DNA from: Pseudoalteromonas sp. 0303
GTDB lineage: Bacteria > Pseudomonadota > Gammaproteobacteria > Enterobacterales > Alteromonadaceae
Direction of reading: 5' to 3'
NCBI RefSeq assembly: GCF_013349995.1
Contig: NZ_JABVXF010000035.1
Coordinates: forward strand, 1 to 47,036
Length of the DNA stretch: 47,036 bases
Shown: positions 17,364 through 25,946 of the stretch, piece after piece
How positions within the stretch are numbered: position 1 is the stretch's first letter
How the letters are laid out: the number at the start of each line of letters is the position of its first letter
Position numbers and translations under genes: made by a program
Notes under the pieces: model-generated
What the model was told of the DNA's origin: nothing
Seen by the model: only the letters and a program-made list of their open reading frames with translations
Databases searched by the model: none

Positions 17364-17777
17364 TTATGATGCTTCTTGCGCAGCAATCGACACATCAAAT
17401 GCGCCTGCAGCACGCGATGCATCCATTACTTTAATAAGTACATCGGTTGTGGCTTTTTTATCAGCTTGAATAACCACGCTACCTTGTGGATTTTCAGCTT
17501 TTAAGCGCTCGATATTTGCTTGTACTGCACGAACATCTACTTGGCGTTTGTTGATCCAAATTTCACCTTTGTCAGAAATAGCAACTAAGATGTTGGCACG
17601 CTCTTTTTTCACTGCCGTTGCCGCTTCAGGGCGGTTTACATCAATACCGGCTTCTTTTACGAATGATGCTGTTACGATAAAGAAGATAAGCATGATGAAA
17701 ACAACGTCTAGCATTGGCGTCATGTTGATTTCTTCAGCGTCGTCTTCTTGAAATAAATTACCTAGTGGCGCTCTCAT
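17364..17777 (-). CDS. exbD: Biopolymer transporter ExbD
   Basis: A 137-aa ExbD/TolR protein with a single membrane helix that holds the essential proton-pathway aspartate (NMTPMLDVVFIMLIFFIV, Asp24) and a periplasmic domain ending VDVRAVQANIERLKA .. VVIQADKKATTDVLIKVMDASRAAG. It forms the stator with ExbB. The gene is separated from exbB by 45 bases that hold a perfect hairpin. Confidence 0.93.
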   Translation of the reverse strand: MRAPLGNLFQEDDAEEINMTPMLDVVFIMLIFFIVTASFVKEAGIDVNRPEAATAVKKERANILVAISDKGEIWINKRQVDVRAVQANIERLKAENPQGSVVIQADKKATTDVLIKVMDASRAAGAFDVSIAAQEAS

Positions 17778-17792
17778 TGTTAGTCTCCTAGT

Positions 17793-17812
17793 GGGTGATG
17801 CTTACATCACCC
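17793..17812 (-). promoter_or_regulatory. Hairpin between exbB and exbD
   Basis: GGGTGATG (17793-17800) and CATCACCC (17805-17812) form a perfect 8-bp stem with a 4-base loop in the only sizeable gap of the motor operon. There is no T run, which argues for mRNA processing or stability control rather than termination. Confidence 0.5.
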
Positions 17813-17822
17813 TAAAATTCGT

Positions 17823-18350
17823 TTAGTGGTCTAAGACCATGTTGTCTTCAAGTAATTGCACTTCGCGTTTTGCACGACGTTGTAAGAACGTTGATGCGAA
17901 AACCCCTGAAAGTGCCCCCACCATACCGGCCATTGTTGGGATAGTGGCTTTAGACACCCCTGATGCCATCGAACGTGCACTGCCTGTGCCTGTAATTGCC
18001 ATTACATCAAATACTTCGATCATGCCGGTTACGGTACCTAACAGACCTAAAAGTGGACATAACGCAACCATTACGTTGATTAGCGCAAGGTTATTATTTA
18101 GTTGCATGCCAGCGCGTGAAATCATCGCTTGGCGAATTTGCTCTGCGTTCCAGCTGTTACGCTCTGCTCTATTGCTCCAAGTGCTTTTTACGTCTTTCTT
18201 GTAGCGTTTAAAGCCACCAAAAAAGTACATAAAACGCTCAAGTATCAATAACCACATCGCGAAGATGAGGACCCCGATGACCAAGAGAACTTGGCCACCT
18301 GTGTCGAGGAAATCACGTAGAGCATTGATTGCATCAATCAATAGCACCAT
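17823..18350 (-). CDS. exbB: MotA/TolQ/ExbB proton channel, ExbB2 type
   Basis: A 175-aa three-helix protein of the ExbB/TolQ family: helix 1 about 18-36 (VLLVIGVLIFAMWLLILERF), and the conserved pair with LINVMVALCPLLGLLGTVTGMIEVFD and STLGAT-like KATIPTMAGMVGALSGVFAS. It is shorter than E. coli ExbB, as expected for ExbB2. It assembles with ExbD and the larger TtpC-like protein. It begins 3 bases after the TtpC-like stop, so the two are translationally linked. Confidence 0.92.
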   Translation of the reverse strand: MVLLIDAINALRDFLDTGGQVLLVIGVLIFAMWLLILERFMYFFGGFKRYKKDVKSTWSNRAERNSWNAEQIRQAMISRAGMQLNNNLALINVMVALCPLLGLLGTVTGMIEVFDVMAITGTGSARSMASGVSKATIPTMAGMVGALSGVFASTFLQRRAKREVQLLEDNMVLDH

Positions 18351-18353
18351 GAT

Positions 18354-19721
18354 TTATGCTCCTTTCTCGCTTCGCTCTGCGATGATACCTGCGCTTTGCT
18401 CTTGTAAAATCAACAGCATATTTTTAGAACGCGTGTTAAGAAGTGTGTATAAGAATACTGTTGGGATAGCCACAACCAGACCAAGTACCGTTGTTACAAG
18501 TGCCTGAGAAATACCACCCGCCATTAGTTTAGGGTCACCTGTACCGAACAAGGTAATTGCTTGGAAGGTGTTAATCATACCGGTTACCGTACCTAGTAGA
18601 CCAAGTAGTGGTGCTACTACAGAGATAATCTTAATTAGCGTCAGGTTACGAGTAATTTTTGGCATTTCACGAATGATAGCTTCACTTAATTTAAGCTCAA
18701 GCGTGTCGTACGCTACATCTGGGTACTGGTCTTTCACTTTCATTACGCGACCAAGCGGGTTGTCATCACGTGCCACTGTGTCTTTAAGCTGACGACGGAT
18801 TTTGCTACCCATAATCATCAGAGATACAAAACGCTCAAGTGCAATTAGTAAAGCGATTAAGCCGACACCTAAGATGATGTAACCAACCGTACCACCTTGG
18901 TGAACTTGCTCTTCAGTATCTGGTGCTTGTACTAAAAGACCTAAGATTGAACCACCTGTTGGGTCAAGTGCGAACGGTACAACACCTGAGTTTGCTTGTT
19001 GTAAATCAGCTGCAGTTGCTGTGTAACGGCTGCTTGGCTGACGCGTAAGCTGGCTGATTGTATTTGTAGCCGGTGTGTACTCAAGATATTTACCATCTGC
19101 GATTAAGTTAAATGCACCAACACGCACCACTTCTTTTTGTGCTTTGCTGCCACCTTCAACGATTACATCGGTTGTAAAGCGAGATACTTTACCTTGCTCA
19201 GTCATTTCGCGTTGTAATTCAAACCATACTTTTTCGATATCATCGATAGAAGCAAGCTTTGACGTTGAACCCATTTTTTGTGCTAGCTCATCCATGAAGT
19301 TACTACGACCAGGAAGCTCTGCAGAAACAACTGACGTCATGAATTTATTGCTTGAATCGCCCGCTACTTGTTGTAACACACCGAATAGCTCTTTAAGTGA
19401 ACCCATACGGTTTGAAAGTGTGTCTGTTAAGTTAGCAAGCTTTACTTCGTTTTCTTCAAACTGAGTTTCTAAACGCTCTGATTCGTTTAGCATTGCTGTA
19501 CGTTTTGCTTGTGTATCTTTAAGCATTTGTACTTGCTCGTTTTGACGCGCCATGAACTCTTGTTCACGTTGTTTATTTTCAGCGCTTTGCTGTGCTTTAC
19601 CTTGCTCTAATGTTTTTAGTAATGAGTCTAAATCCATTGGCTCAGCCGCTAGGCTGCTACCAGCAAAACCAAGGCCAGCTGCAAACACGGCCATTTTTGT
19701 CATTTTCGTTAATAATTTCAT
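18354..19721 (-). CDS. TtpC-like long ExbB-family protein
   Basis: A 455-aa protein with a signal peptide (about 1-25, ending SSLAA), a long predicted coiled coil (about 30-115, EQGKAQQSAENKQREQEFMAR..), a periplasmic domain, and a C-terminal MotA/TolQ/ExbB module with three helices (VGYIILGVGLIALLIALERF, LIKIISVVAPLLGLLGTVTGMINTF, ALVTTVLGLVVAIPTVFLY). This matches TtpC, a fourth component needed by TonB2 systems of vibrios. It starts 10 bases after the DUF3450 stop. Confidence 0.9.
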   Translation of the reverse strand: MKLLTKMTKMAVFAAGLGFAGSSLAAEPMDLDSLLKTLEQGKAQQSAENKQREQEFMARQNEQVQMLKDTQAKRTAMLNESERLETQFEENEVKLANLTDTLSNRMGSLKELFGVLQQVAGDSSNKFMTSVVSAELPGRSNFMDELAQKMGSTSKLASIDDIEKVWFELQREMTEQGKVSRFTTDVIVEGGSKAQKEVVRVGAFNLIADGKYLEYTPATNTISQLTRQPSSRYTATAADLQQANSGVVPFALDPTGGSILGLLVQAPDTEEQVHQGGTVGYIILGVGLIALLIALERFVSLMIMGSKIRRQLKDTVARDDNPLGRVMKVKDQYPDVAYDTLELKLSEAIIREMPKITRNLTLIKIISVVAPLLGLLGTVTGMINTFQAITLFGTGDPKLMAGGISQALVTTVLGLVVAIPTVFLYTLLNTRSKNMLLILQEQSAGIIAERSEKGA

Positions 19722-19731
19722 CTCAAACCTC

Positions 19732-20484
19732 TTATTCAGCAGCGTGGACTGGCAGTGTTAACATATCTGGGGCAAGTTGCTTACGTGCAATGCGTAAACC
19801 TTTGTTGATTTGGCTGATTGCAGAATCTGGTAATTCAACAAACGATTTTGTTTCTTTATCCCAGCTACCTGCTTTTTTGCCGTCGCGTGTTAAATAAATA
19901 AGTTCTAAACGACCGATACGTAAGAAATCCACTTCGCGCTCTTGGCCATCTACATTCAGTAATGATGTGTACGCTTCGATAGTGCGACCGTAATCAACTT
20001 CTACTTGGTAAGCTTCAAGTAAGCGGCGGAATTTTTCACTAGAAGTGATGTCTGCGCGGTCCATCATTTCTTTTAATGATGCAATACGCTTGCTACGTTC
20101 TTCAGTTAAGAAAGGCACGTCTAGTGCAACGAATTGCTCAAGGCCTGTGATCATACGCATCATTAACGGCGTAATTTGACGCTCGATAACCGATACCTGA
20201 TCCATTGACTCGTTTAACGCGTCCATTTCAGCAATTTGGTTGTTTAATTGCTTAGTAAGTTGCGCGTTATAAACAGTTAAGCCATCAATTTCTTTATTAA
20301 GGGCTTTGAATTGTTGTAAACGACCTTGCATTGAATCTGCAATCTTGTCGATTTTAGTTTGTGATTGCGCTGCAGATTTGTTTATCTCGCTGCTTTTATC
20401 AATTACTTTATCTAGATCGTTTGCATGTACTGCTGCAGATGCCGCTACAATACCTGCTAAAATCAGTGGTTTAACGCCTTTCAT
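19732..20484 (-). CDS. DUF3450 periplasmic coiled-coil protein
   Basis: A 250-aa protein with a signal peptide (cleavage near AVHA-ND) and a long coiled coil (about 30-110, INKSAAQSQTKIDKIADSMQGRLQQFK..), then a helical domain to the C-terminus. DUF3450 genes habitually precede ttpC in TonB2-type clusters; the role is unproven but a periplasmic partner of the TtpC coiled coil is plausible. I use the ATG at 20484, with AAAGG upstream, rather than the GTG at 20493. It heads the motor operon. Confidence 0.88.
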   Translation of the reverse strand: MKGVKPLILAGIVAASAAVHANDLDKVIDKSSEINKSAAQSQTKIDKIADSMQGRLQQFKALNKEIDGLTVYNAQLTKQLNNQIAEMDALNESMDQVSVIERQITPLMMRMITGLEQFVALDVPFLTEERSKRIASLKEMMDRADITSSEKFRRLLEAYQVEVDYGRTIEAYTSLLNVDGQEREVDFLRIGRLELIYLTRDGKKAGSWDKETKSFVELPDSAISQINKGLRIARKQLAPDMLTLPVHAAE

Positions 20485-20574
20485 CGCATACACCTTTACT
20501 CGTTAAGTTAGCTTAATTTGCTAGTTGGGTTGTTTTATTGTGCGAAAGGATAACGATGAAAAATGACAAGCATG

Positions 20575-20629
20575 TTGCGCAAAAAATACAAAAATATGAC
20601 AGCTGTAACAATTAGTTTATATTGCGCAA
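20575..20629 (-). promoter_or_regulatory. Candidate promoter between two TTGCGCAA palindromes
   Basis: The 8-base palindrome TTGCGCAA occurs at 20575-20582 and 20622-20629. Between them, on the minus strand, lie TTGTTA (20611-20606), a 17-base spacer and TATTTT (20588-20583), a weak sigma-70 promoter for the TonB2-type operon. Paired palindromes on both sides of a promoter suggest a dimeric regulator. Confidence 0.35.
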
Positions 20630-20660
20630 AGATAAGGCAAAAGTTGCAGGGTTTCGGGAA

Positions 20661-21266
20661 CTAAATATGGGATGTTATTTGCTGATATGTGCTTTGCCAG
20701 TCTTGATAATTAACAGGAATAGCAGCGTAGAGCCCTTTATTTTCAAGGACTAAAGATGGAAATCCTTGAATAGGTAAGCTTCTGGCTTGGTTTATTTCGG
20801 CCAAAAGTAATGAATTTATTTTTTCACTTTCAATTTCGTTAATGAATGCGTTTTTTTCTAACCCTATTTGCTCAGCAAGGCTTGCAAGAGTGTTGATGTC
20901 AGATGGATTTTGTGCATCTAAGTAGTAGGCTTTTTGAATGGCGTAAAGCATTTCACATTCTTTATTGTGTTGCCTTGCAACAAGCACAGCACGGCATGCA
21001 GGATAAGTAGAGCGGCGTGGTTGCGCGGTCTGCCAAAACTCATGATTAAATGGGGTGCCAAGTTGCTGTTCTATACGCTGCCATGTTTGCTGTAAAAACT
21101 GCTGCATCTCTTTAGGCATTGGCTCATCTGAATCAGGCGCAAGGCCACCCACTTTATATTCAATAGCAAGTTTATCACCAAGGGCAGTTTTTAGTTTTAA
21201 CCAGGTTTCTCTGTAGCCCCAGCACCAACTACACATTGGGTCGTATACATAAATTAGCTTTGCCAT
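20661..21266 (-). CDS. DsbA-family thioredoxin-fold protein
   Basis: A 201-aa protein with a thioredoxin-like active site C-S-W-C (Cys12, Cys15; YVYDPMCSWCWGY) and a helical insertion, typical of the cytoplasmic DsbA-like group (COG3531-type). It has no signal peptide. SLPIQGFPSLVLE near residue 163-175 gives the cis-proline region. Function may be thiol-disulfide exchange or glutathione-linked isomerisation. Its ATG directly follows the stop of the diguanylate cyclase gene, so it is the last gene of a three-gene unit with the chemoreceptor. Confidence 0.85.
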   Translation of the reverse strand: MAKLIYVYDPMCSWCWGYRETWLKLKTALGDKLAIEYKVGGLAPDSDEPMPKEMQQFLQQTWQRIEQQLGTPFNHEFWQTAQPRRSTYPACRAVLVARQHNKECEMLYAIQKAYYLDAQNPSDINTLASLAEQIGLEKNAFINEIESEKINSLLLAEINQARSLPIQGFPSLVLENKGLYAAIPVNYQDWQSTYQQITSHI

Positions 21267-22346
21267 TTAGCTTATCTCAGTTAAATCAGAGACCACTACA
21301 TTACGCCCTTTAGCTTTGGCTTTATAGAGGTTGTCGTCAGCTTGTTTAATCGCTTTACTAAATTGGCTGCCTCGTTCAAGGCTAGCAATGCCAATACTAC
21401 AGGTAATAGTCACAGACTGCCCCACATCATAAGGGATCTGTTTTTCGGCGACATAACTACGCAGTTTTTCAGCCACGGCATGGGCAATATTAAGCCCGGC
21501 TTTTGGCAGCAAAATAATAAACTCTTCGCCGCCATAGCGTGCTTTTATATCTGTGCCACGTAATTTATCGTGCAGCATAGAGGTAAAGGCTATTAATGCC
21601 TGATCGCCAAAGTCATGACCATAAGTATCGTTAAGTGATTTAAAGTTATCTAAATCAATTAATAATACCGACATAGGTAAATAATTAGCCGCTTCAGCTT
21701 CAAGGCGCGGCTGAATATGCTCATATATGTAACGACGATTGGCAAGGCCTGTTAGTGGGTCTGTTAATGCATCGCGTTTTTCTATTAAGGTAATATCAGC
21801 AATTTTTTGATGGCTTTTTTGCCTAAAGTATTCACTGATCCCAGAAAACAAAATCACCATAGTGAAAGAGGCTAAAAAGCGTGAAGTTTCAACTTGCCCG
21901 TAATGCGCTTGGCCAAAGTTGGGGCTAAACAGCAGTGCAACTGCACTAGCATACATAATCCCAACCAACACACTGCCCACTTTTAACCCTAAGGTGACAT
22001 AAGCCACAATAGGGTAAAACATAAGCCAATATAAAGCGGTGTTTTCTTTGCCGCCGGTGTATACCAAAGCTACACAGAGCAGCAAAATGATCGATAAAAT
22101 AATGCAGCTTACAGAGACTAAAGCACCAGTGCGAAAGTAATAGAGCATGCACAGCACAATAGTTATATCGCTCACCACTAACATAATAGTGAGCGGTAAG
22201 GCGTAAATTTGATAGTTAGATAACACTAACGAAGTGATTAATACGATGGCAAAAAAAGCCATGGCAAATAACGTGAAGGCACGACGCTGTTTATCCGCCG
22301 TGTCGACACTGTTTAAAGTAATGGCATTAAGCCAATTTTGATCCAA
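21267..22346 (-). CDS. Membrane diguanylate cyclase (GGDEF)
   Basis: A 359-aa protein: about six membrane helices over residues 23-170, a short helix, and a GGDEF domain from about 190 (DALTDPLTGLANRR). The active-site motif is GGEEF (272-276), a functional variant, and the inhibitory site RxxD (RGTD, 263-266) sits five residues before it, so product feedback is likely. It makes c-di-GMP from GTP. The sensory membrane part is not a family I recognise. The start is TTG with a weak AAGAGA upstream; the next in-frame Met is inside helix 1. It lies 19 bases after the chemoreceptor gene. Confidence 0.88.
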   Translation of the reverse strand: MDQNWLNAITLNSVDTADKQRRAFTLFAMAFFAIVLITSLVLSNYQIYALPLTIMLVVSDITIVLCMLYYFRTGALVSVSCIILSIILLLCVALVYTGGKENTALYWLMFYPIVAYVTLGLKVGSVLVGIMYASAVALLFSPNFGQAHYGQVETSRFLASFTMVILFSGISEYFRQKSHQKIADITLIEKRDALTDPLTGLANRRYIYEHIQPRLEAEAANYLPMSVLLIDLDNFKSLNDTYGHDFGDQALIAFTSMLHDKLRGTDIKARYGGEEFIILLPKAGLNIAHAVAEKLRSYVAEKQIPYDVGQSVTITCSIGIASLERGSQFSKAIKQADDNLYKAKAKGRNVVVSDLTEIS

Positions 22347-22365
22347 AATTGCAGTCTCTTAACAA

Positions 22366-24255
22366 CTAAACTTTAAATTTAAGTACCAATTGTTCTAGCT
22401 CATAGAACTGGGCTTTTAATTTAGTGCACTCATTCAAGGTGTTATTAAGATTACTTTGACCTTGATTTGAAAGCTCACTAATTGAGTGTATGTCACTGTC
22501 TAAACTTTGAATCACTTGATTTTGCTCAGTCGTGGCATTGGCAACACTGTGGTTCACCTCATCAATTGACTCAATGGCACGGGTTACCTCTGCCATTTTA
22601 TCGCCAGCTACATGAGCTTGCTCAACACTCTTTTCACTGTCGCGAATACTGGCCGTCATAACTTCAACGGCAGACGCAGAACCTTGTTGTAACTGAGAAA
22701 TAGTGTCTTCGATTTCTTGAGTTGATTGTTGTGTACGGTGCGCAAGTTGGCGTACTTCGTCAGCTACAACCGCAAAACCACGACCTGCTTCACCTGCACG
22801 GGCTGCCTCTATCGCTGCATTAAGTGCTAGCAAGTTAGTTTGCTCACTCACACCTTTGATCACTTCAAGCACTTGGCCGATGCTTACAGTGTGCGCATCT
22901 AAACTGTTTATGGTTTTTTGCGCCTGCTCCATATTGCGAGACAAGGCATTAATAGCTGATAAGTTGTCAGCTAATGCAGATTGGCTTTGTAATGATTGGC
23001 TGTTAGCACTGGTTGCTAATGTTGACGCATTACTTGCACTATTTGAGATTTCTACCGCACTCGATGTCAGTTCATTGATTGCAGTTGCCACGTTATCAGT
23101 ACGTTTTGTTTGGTCAGCATACATGTCGAGCGTGCCTTGAGTTTGATTAACTAAACTCTCAACTAAGCGCTCAAGCTCAACGGTGGTATTTTTAACTTGC
23201 TCGATTGATGTATGAATTTTCTCGATGAACGCATTAAAGTAATGGCTTAGCTCACCAAACTCGTCATTATTTTCAACCTCAAGTCGGCGGGTTAAATCCC
23301 CCTCACCTTGCGCAATATCTTTAATTGCATCGTTTAAGCGTTGCATTGGGCGCATTAAATAGCGAAGTAAAAACTGCATCATTAATACAATCGCAACTAT
23401 ACCCATTAGCATGTAAATAGCCGCCATATTTCTAAATGAGGCAACTGATGAGTAAGCAATTTCTTCGTTGATCACCACACCTAAATACCAATCAACGTTT
23501 TGAATTCCTTTGATTTTGGTAAACGATACTAATTTGTCTAAGCCACCTACCTGTACTTCAACAAACTCAGGTTGTAACGACAAGCTTTTACCGAATAAGT
23601 CACTCATGTTTTTGTCGTTAAATTTAGTTTCTGGGTGGCTTAAAATGCGGCCTTCACTATCTAGCAAAAAGCCATAACCAAACCCTAAAAAGTCAATTTC
23701 GTTGACGATTTTAGTAATGGTTTTCATGTCGATGTCGGCACCTGCAACCCCACTAAACACACCGTTAGCTTGCATAGGCGCTACAGCTGAAATAGTCAGT
23801 TCATTGGTGGTTACGTCAATATAAGGGGCAGTAAAGGCAGTGTTTGTTTTGTTTTCAACAAGCTTGTACCACGGACGTGTTGTTGCATCGTAGTCTGGCG
23901 GTAAGACAACAGATTGGTCGTTTAATACAAAGGTGCCATCCGTGATACCGATGTAGGTATTTTTAAAACTCCCCGCTTTGTCGGCTGTGTTCAGCTGCGT
24001 AAGCGTAAGCTCTTTGCTATCACCAAGTCGATAGGTATCAGCAACTGACGAAACAATGGCTAATTTAGCATTTAACCAGTTAGCTATGTTTTGCGACACT
24101 GACTGAGAAATCTCTTGAAGAACAAGCGAAAGCTGCTCCTGCGTTTGGCTGCGCATAGAGATGAAGTTATTAATGGTGAATAAACCGAGCACTATCACTA
24201 AAACCAGTGATGCAGCCACAGTTACCTTGGTGGTAAATTTAAGAGTGCTTTGCAT
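22366..24255 (-). CDS. Methyl-accepting chemotaxis protein, dCache
   Basis: A 629-aa chemoreceptor: helix 1 about 10-30, periplasmic dCache domain to about 260, helix 2 about 277-297, HAMP about 298-350, and a cytoplasmic signalling hairpin with the tip EVIKGVSEQTNLLALNAAIEAARAGE. With the ATG at 24255 (MQSTLKFTTK, AGG upstream; the longer reading to 24306 adds 17 residues) the ligand pocket shows Y122, R127, W129, Y130, Y145, D147, D174, the amino-acid-binding motif of dCache domains at almost the same positions as in P. aeruginosa PctA. Prediction: amino acid or amine taxis. Confidence 0.9.
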   Translation of the reverse strand: MQSTLKFTTKVTVAASLVLVIVLGLFTINNFISMRSQTQEQLSLVLQEISQSVSQNIANWLNAKLAIVSSVADTYRLGDSKELTLTQLNTADKAGSFKNTYIGITDGTFVLNDQSVVLPPDYDATTRPWYKLVENKTNTAFTAPYIDVTTNELTISAVAPMQANGVFSGVAGADIDMKTITKIVNEIDFLGFGYGFLLDSEGRILSHPETKFNDKNMSDLFGKSLSLQPEFVEVQVGGLDKLVSFTKIKGIQNVDWYLGVVINEEIAYSSVASFRNMAAIYMLMGIVAIVLMMQFLLRYLMRPMQRLNDAIKDIAQGEGDLTRRLEVENNDEFGELSHYFNAFIEKIHTSIEQVKNTTVELERLVESLVNQTQGTLDMYADQTKRTDNVATAINELTSSAVEISNSASNASTLATSANSQSLQSQSALADNLSAINALSRNMEQAQKTINSLDAHTVSIGQVLEVIKGVSEQTNLLALNAAIEAARAGEAGRGFAVVADEVRQLAHRTQQSTQEIEDTISQLQQGSASAVEVMTASIRDSEKSVEQAHVAGDKMAEVTRAIESIDEVNHSVANATTEQNQVIQSLDSDIHSISELSNQGQSNLNNTLNECTKLKAQFYELEQLVLKFKV

Positions 24256-24344
24256 GACAAACCTGTTTGTTATTTTTTTCGTTGTTAGCCTATTTATATT
24301 TAACAAATTTAAAGCTCTTTGTCTTATAAAATTAAGCTAAAACT

Positions 24345-24356
24345 AGAAAAACGTTC
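24345..24356. promoter_or_regulatory. Degenerate GGAACGTTCC-like site
   Basis: AAAACGTTCC matches the nearby GGAACGTTCC palindrome at 8 of 10 positions. It lies about 90 bases upstream of the chemoreceptor start, in the 296-base gap that otherwise holds the exact operator and the MFS terminator. Confidence 0.3.
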
Positions 24357-24458
24357 CTTTTATTAAAGTACGCTTTCTTTGAAAATCAATTACTTTGTTA
24401 ACGGCAGCCAATTTCACTTCTTAAGTCGTATTAATAAAAAAGCAGCAAAAAACCCTTT

Positions 24459-24468
24459 GGAACGTTCC
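24459..24468. promoter_or_regulatory. GGAACGTTCC palindrome upstream of chemoreceptor
   Basis: An exact 10-base palindrome with a CG centre, as in LacI-type operators, about 200 bases upstream of the chemoreceptor gene and beyond the terminator of the sugar porter. The same ten bases recur at 25947-25956. Confidence 0.5.
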
Positions 24469-24559
24469 TATAAATTGTTACTTAAACCGTCCCTGAATAC
24501 GTATTCATTAAATCATTTTGTCATCTAGTTTTTTTCGGTATAGCAAAAAAATGGCACAA

Positions 24560-24589
24560 AAAAACCCCGCAACTCAGTGCGGGGTTTTT
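24560..24589 (-). terminator. Terminator of the sugar porter gene
   Basis: AAAAACCCCGCA (24560-24571) and TGCGGGGTTTTT (24578-24589) form a perfect 12-bp stem around a 6-base loop, giving a T run on the minus strand. Confidence 0.9.
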
Positions 24590-24602
24590 ATTGATAGTAA
24601 TT

Positions 24603-25874
24603 TTAGCTGATGCGTTTTTTCCAGCTATCAGCTAAACGTACAACATTTAAGCCATACCAAGCGATAAATGCATAACAAATCACTGGTACAAAGAAGCTTT
24701 GTTGGATGTTTACTGTATCAGCAACTACACCTTGTACTAATGGTACTAAGGCACCACCAACGATTGCTAAACATAACCAACCCGAACCTTTACTGGTTAG
24801 TGAGCCTAAACCTTCAATAGCAACAGAGAAAATAGTCGGGAACATAATTGAGTTGAATAAACCAATTGCAAGTACTGAGTAAAGCGCCACATCACCTTCA
24901 GTGAATATAGTCACTAACAGCAATATAATAACCATCATGGCATTAAAGAATAACGCTTTTGAAGGCGCAATTTTTTGTAGTGCTGCAGAGCCAATGAAAC
25001 GACCCACCATTGCACCACCCCAATAATAAGCAATTAAGCTTGCAGCCGCATGCTCTTCAAGGCCAGCAATGTGTTCTTCACCAAAATAGTTTACTAAGAA
25101 GCTACCAATTGAAACCTCAGCACCTACGTAACAGAAGATGCCTATAACACCCATCATTAAATGAGGTGCTTCGGCAAGGCTGTGGCCTTTCGCTTTACAG
25201 TCTTGCTCTTCTGTATGCTCTGCAATCACCGGTAATTTAAAGAAGGCAAATACTACAGCAATGGTCAGTAGTGCTGCTGCAAGCATAAGGTAAGGCACTT
25301 TTACAGATTCTGCAGTTGCTGCGTTTGCAGCTAATGTGCCTGCTGTACCAAAGAATAAAATACCACCCACATATGGACCAACTGTGGTACCTAGTGAGTT
25401 AAGTGCTTGTGCTAAATTTAAACGTGACGACGCCGTTTTTTCAGGACCTAACGCCACAACATACGGGTTAGCAGATACCTGTAATACGGTAATACCTGCT
25501 GCTAGAACAAATAACGCACCTAAGAATAACCAGTACTCATGCACAACAACTGCTGGGTAAAATAACATACAGCCAATTGATGCCACGACTAAGCCGGTTA
25601 GTACGCCATTTTTATAGCCCATTTTTTTAACCAACATACCCGCAGGTAGCGATACAATAAAATAAGCACCAAAGAAACAAAACTGAACCAGCATTGCCTC
25701 TGTGTAGGTTAAATCGAATACCCCTTTTAAGCGCGGGATCAACACGTCATTTAAAACTGTAATGAAACCCCATAAAAAGAACAGGGTTGTCATTGCTGTC
25801 AGTGGTAGCAGGTAGTTTTTATTTTGCTGCGAACCATCGGCGACAAACGATTGGTTTGTATTTATTTCACTCAC
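24603..25874 (-). CDS. FucP-type sugar:H+ symporter (MFS)
   Basis: A 423-aa protein with about 12 membrane helices. LFFLWGFITVLNDVLIPRLKGVFDLTY (about 32-58), QVSANPYVVALGP (about 132-144) and SSRLNLAQALNSLGTTVGPYVGG mark the FucP/GluP family of proton-coupled sugar porters. It is divergent from an AGE-family isomerase and a fructokinase, so mannose, fructose or a related hexose is the likely cargo. The shared 137-base promoter region carries a GGAACGTTCC palindrome. Specificity within the family cannot be read from sequence alone. Confidence 0.87.
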   Translation of the reverse strand: MSEINTNQSFVADGSQQNKNYLLPLTAMTTLFFLWGFITVLNDVLIPRLKGVFDLTYTEAMLVQFCFFGAYFIVSLPAGMLVKKMGYKNGVLTGLVVASIGCMLFYPAVVVHEYWLFLGALFVLAAGITVLQVSANPYVVALGPEKTASSRLNLAQALNSLGTTVGPYVGGILFFGTAGTLAANAATAESVKVPYLMLAAALLTIAVVFAFFKLPVIAEHTEEQDCKAKGHSLAEAPHLMMGVIGIFCYVGAEVSIGSFLVNYFGEEHIAGLEEHAAASLIAYYWGGAMVGRFIGSAALQKIAPSKALFFNAMMVIILLLVTIFTEGDVALYSVLAIGLFNSIMFPTIFSVAIEGLGSLTSKGSGWLCLAIVGGALVPLVQGVVADTVNIQQSFFVPVICYAFIAWYGLNVVRLADSWKKRIS

Positions 25875-25946
25875 GTGGTTTTCACTCCGTTAACAAGTTA
25901 CCTTTGATTCTACACATTGAAGTAAAAATAGCACAAAGATTTACTA

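Noticed and set aside
17839..18204. Open frame of 121 codons antisense to exbB
   Set aside because: It mirrors the coding strand of a well-conserved exbB, has a low-complexity Ser/Thr/Ala composition and no Shine-Dalgarno.
19075..19464. Open frame of 129 codons antisense to the TtpC-like gene
   Set aside because: It is a shadow of a strongly supported gene with no independent motif.
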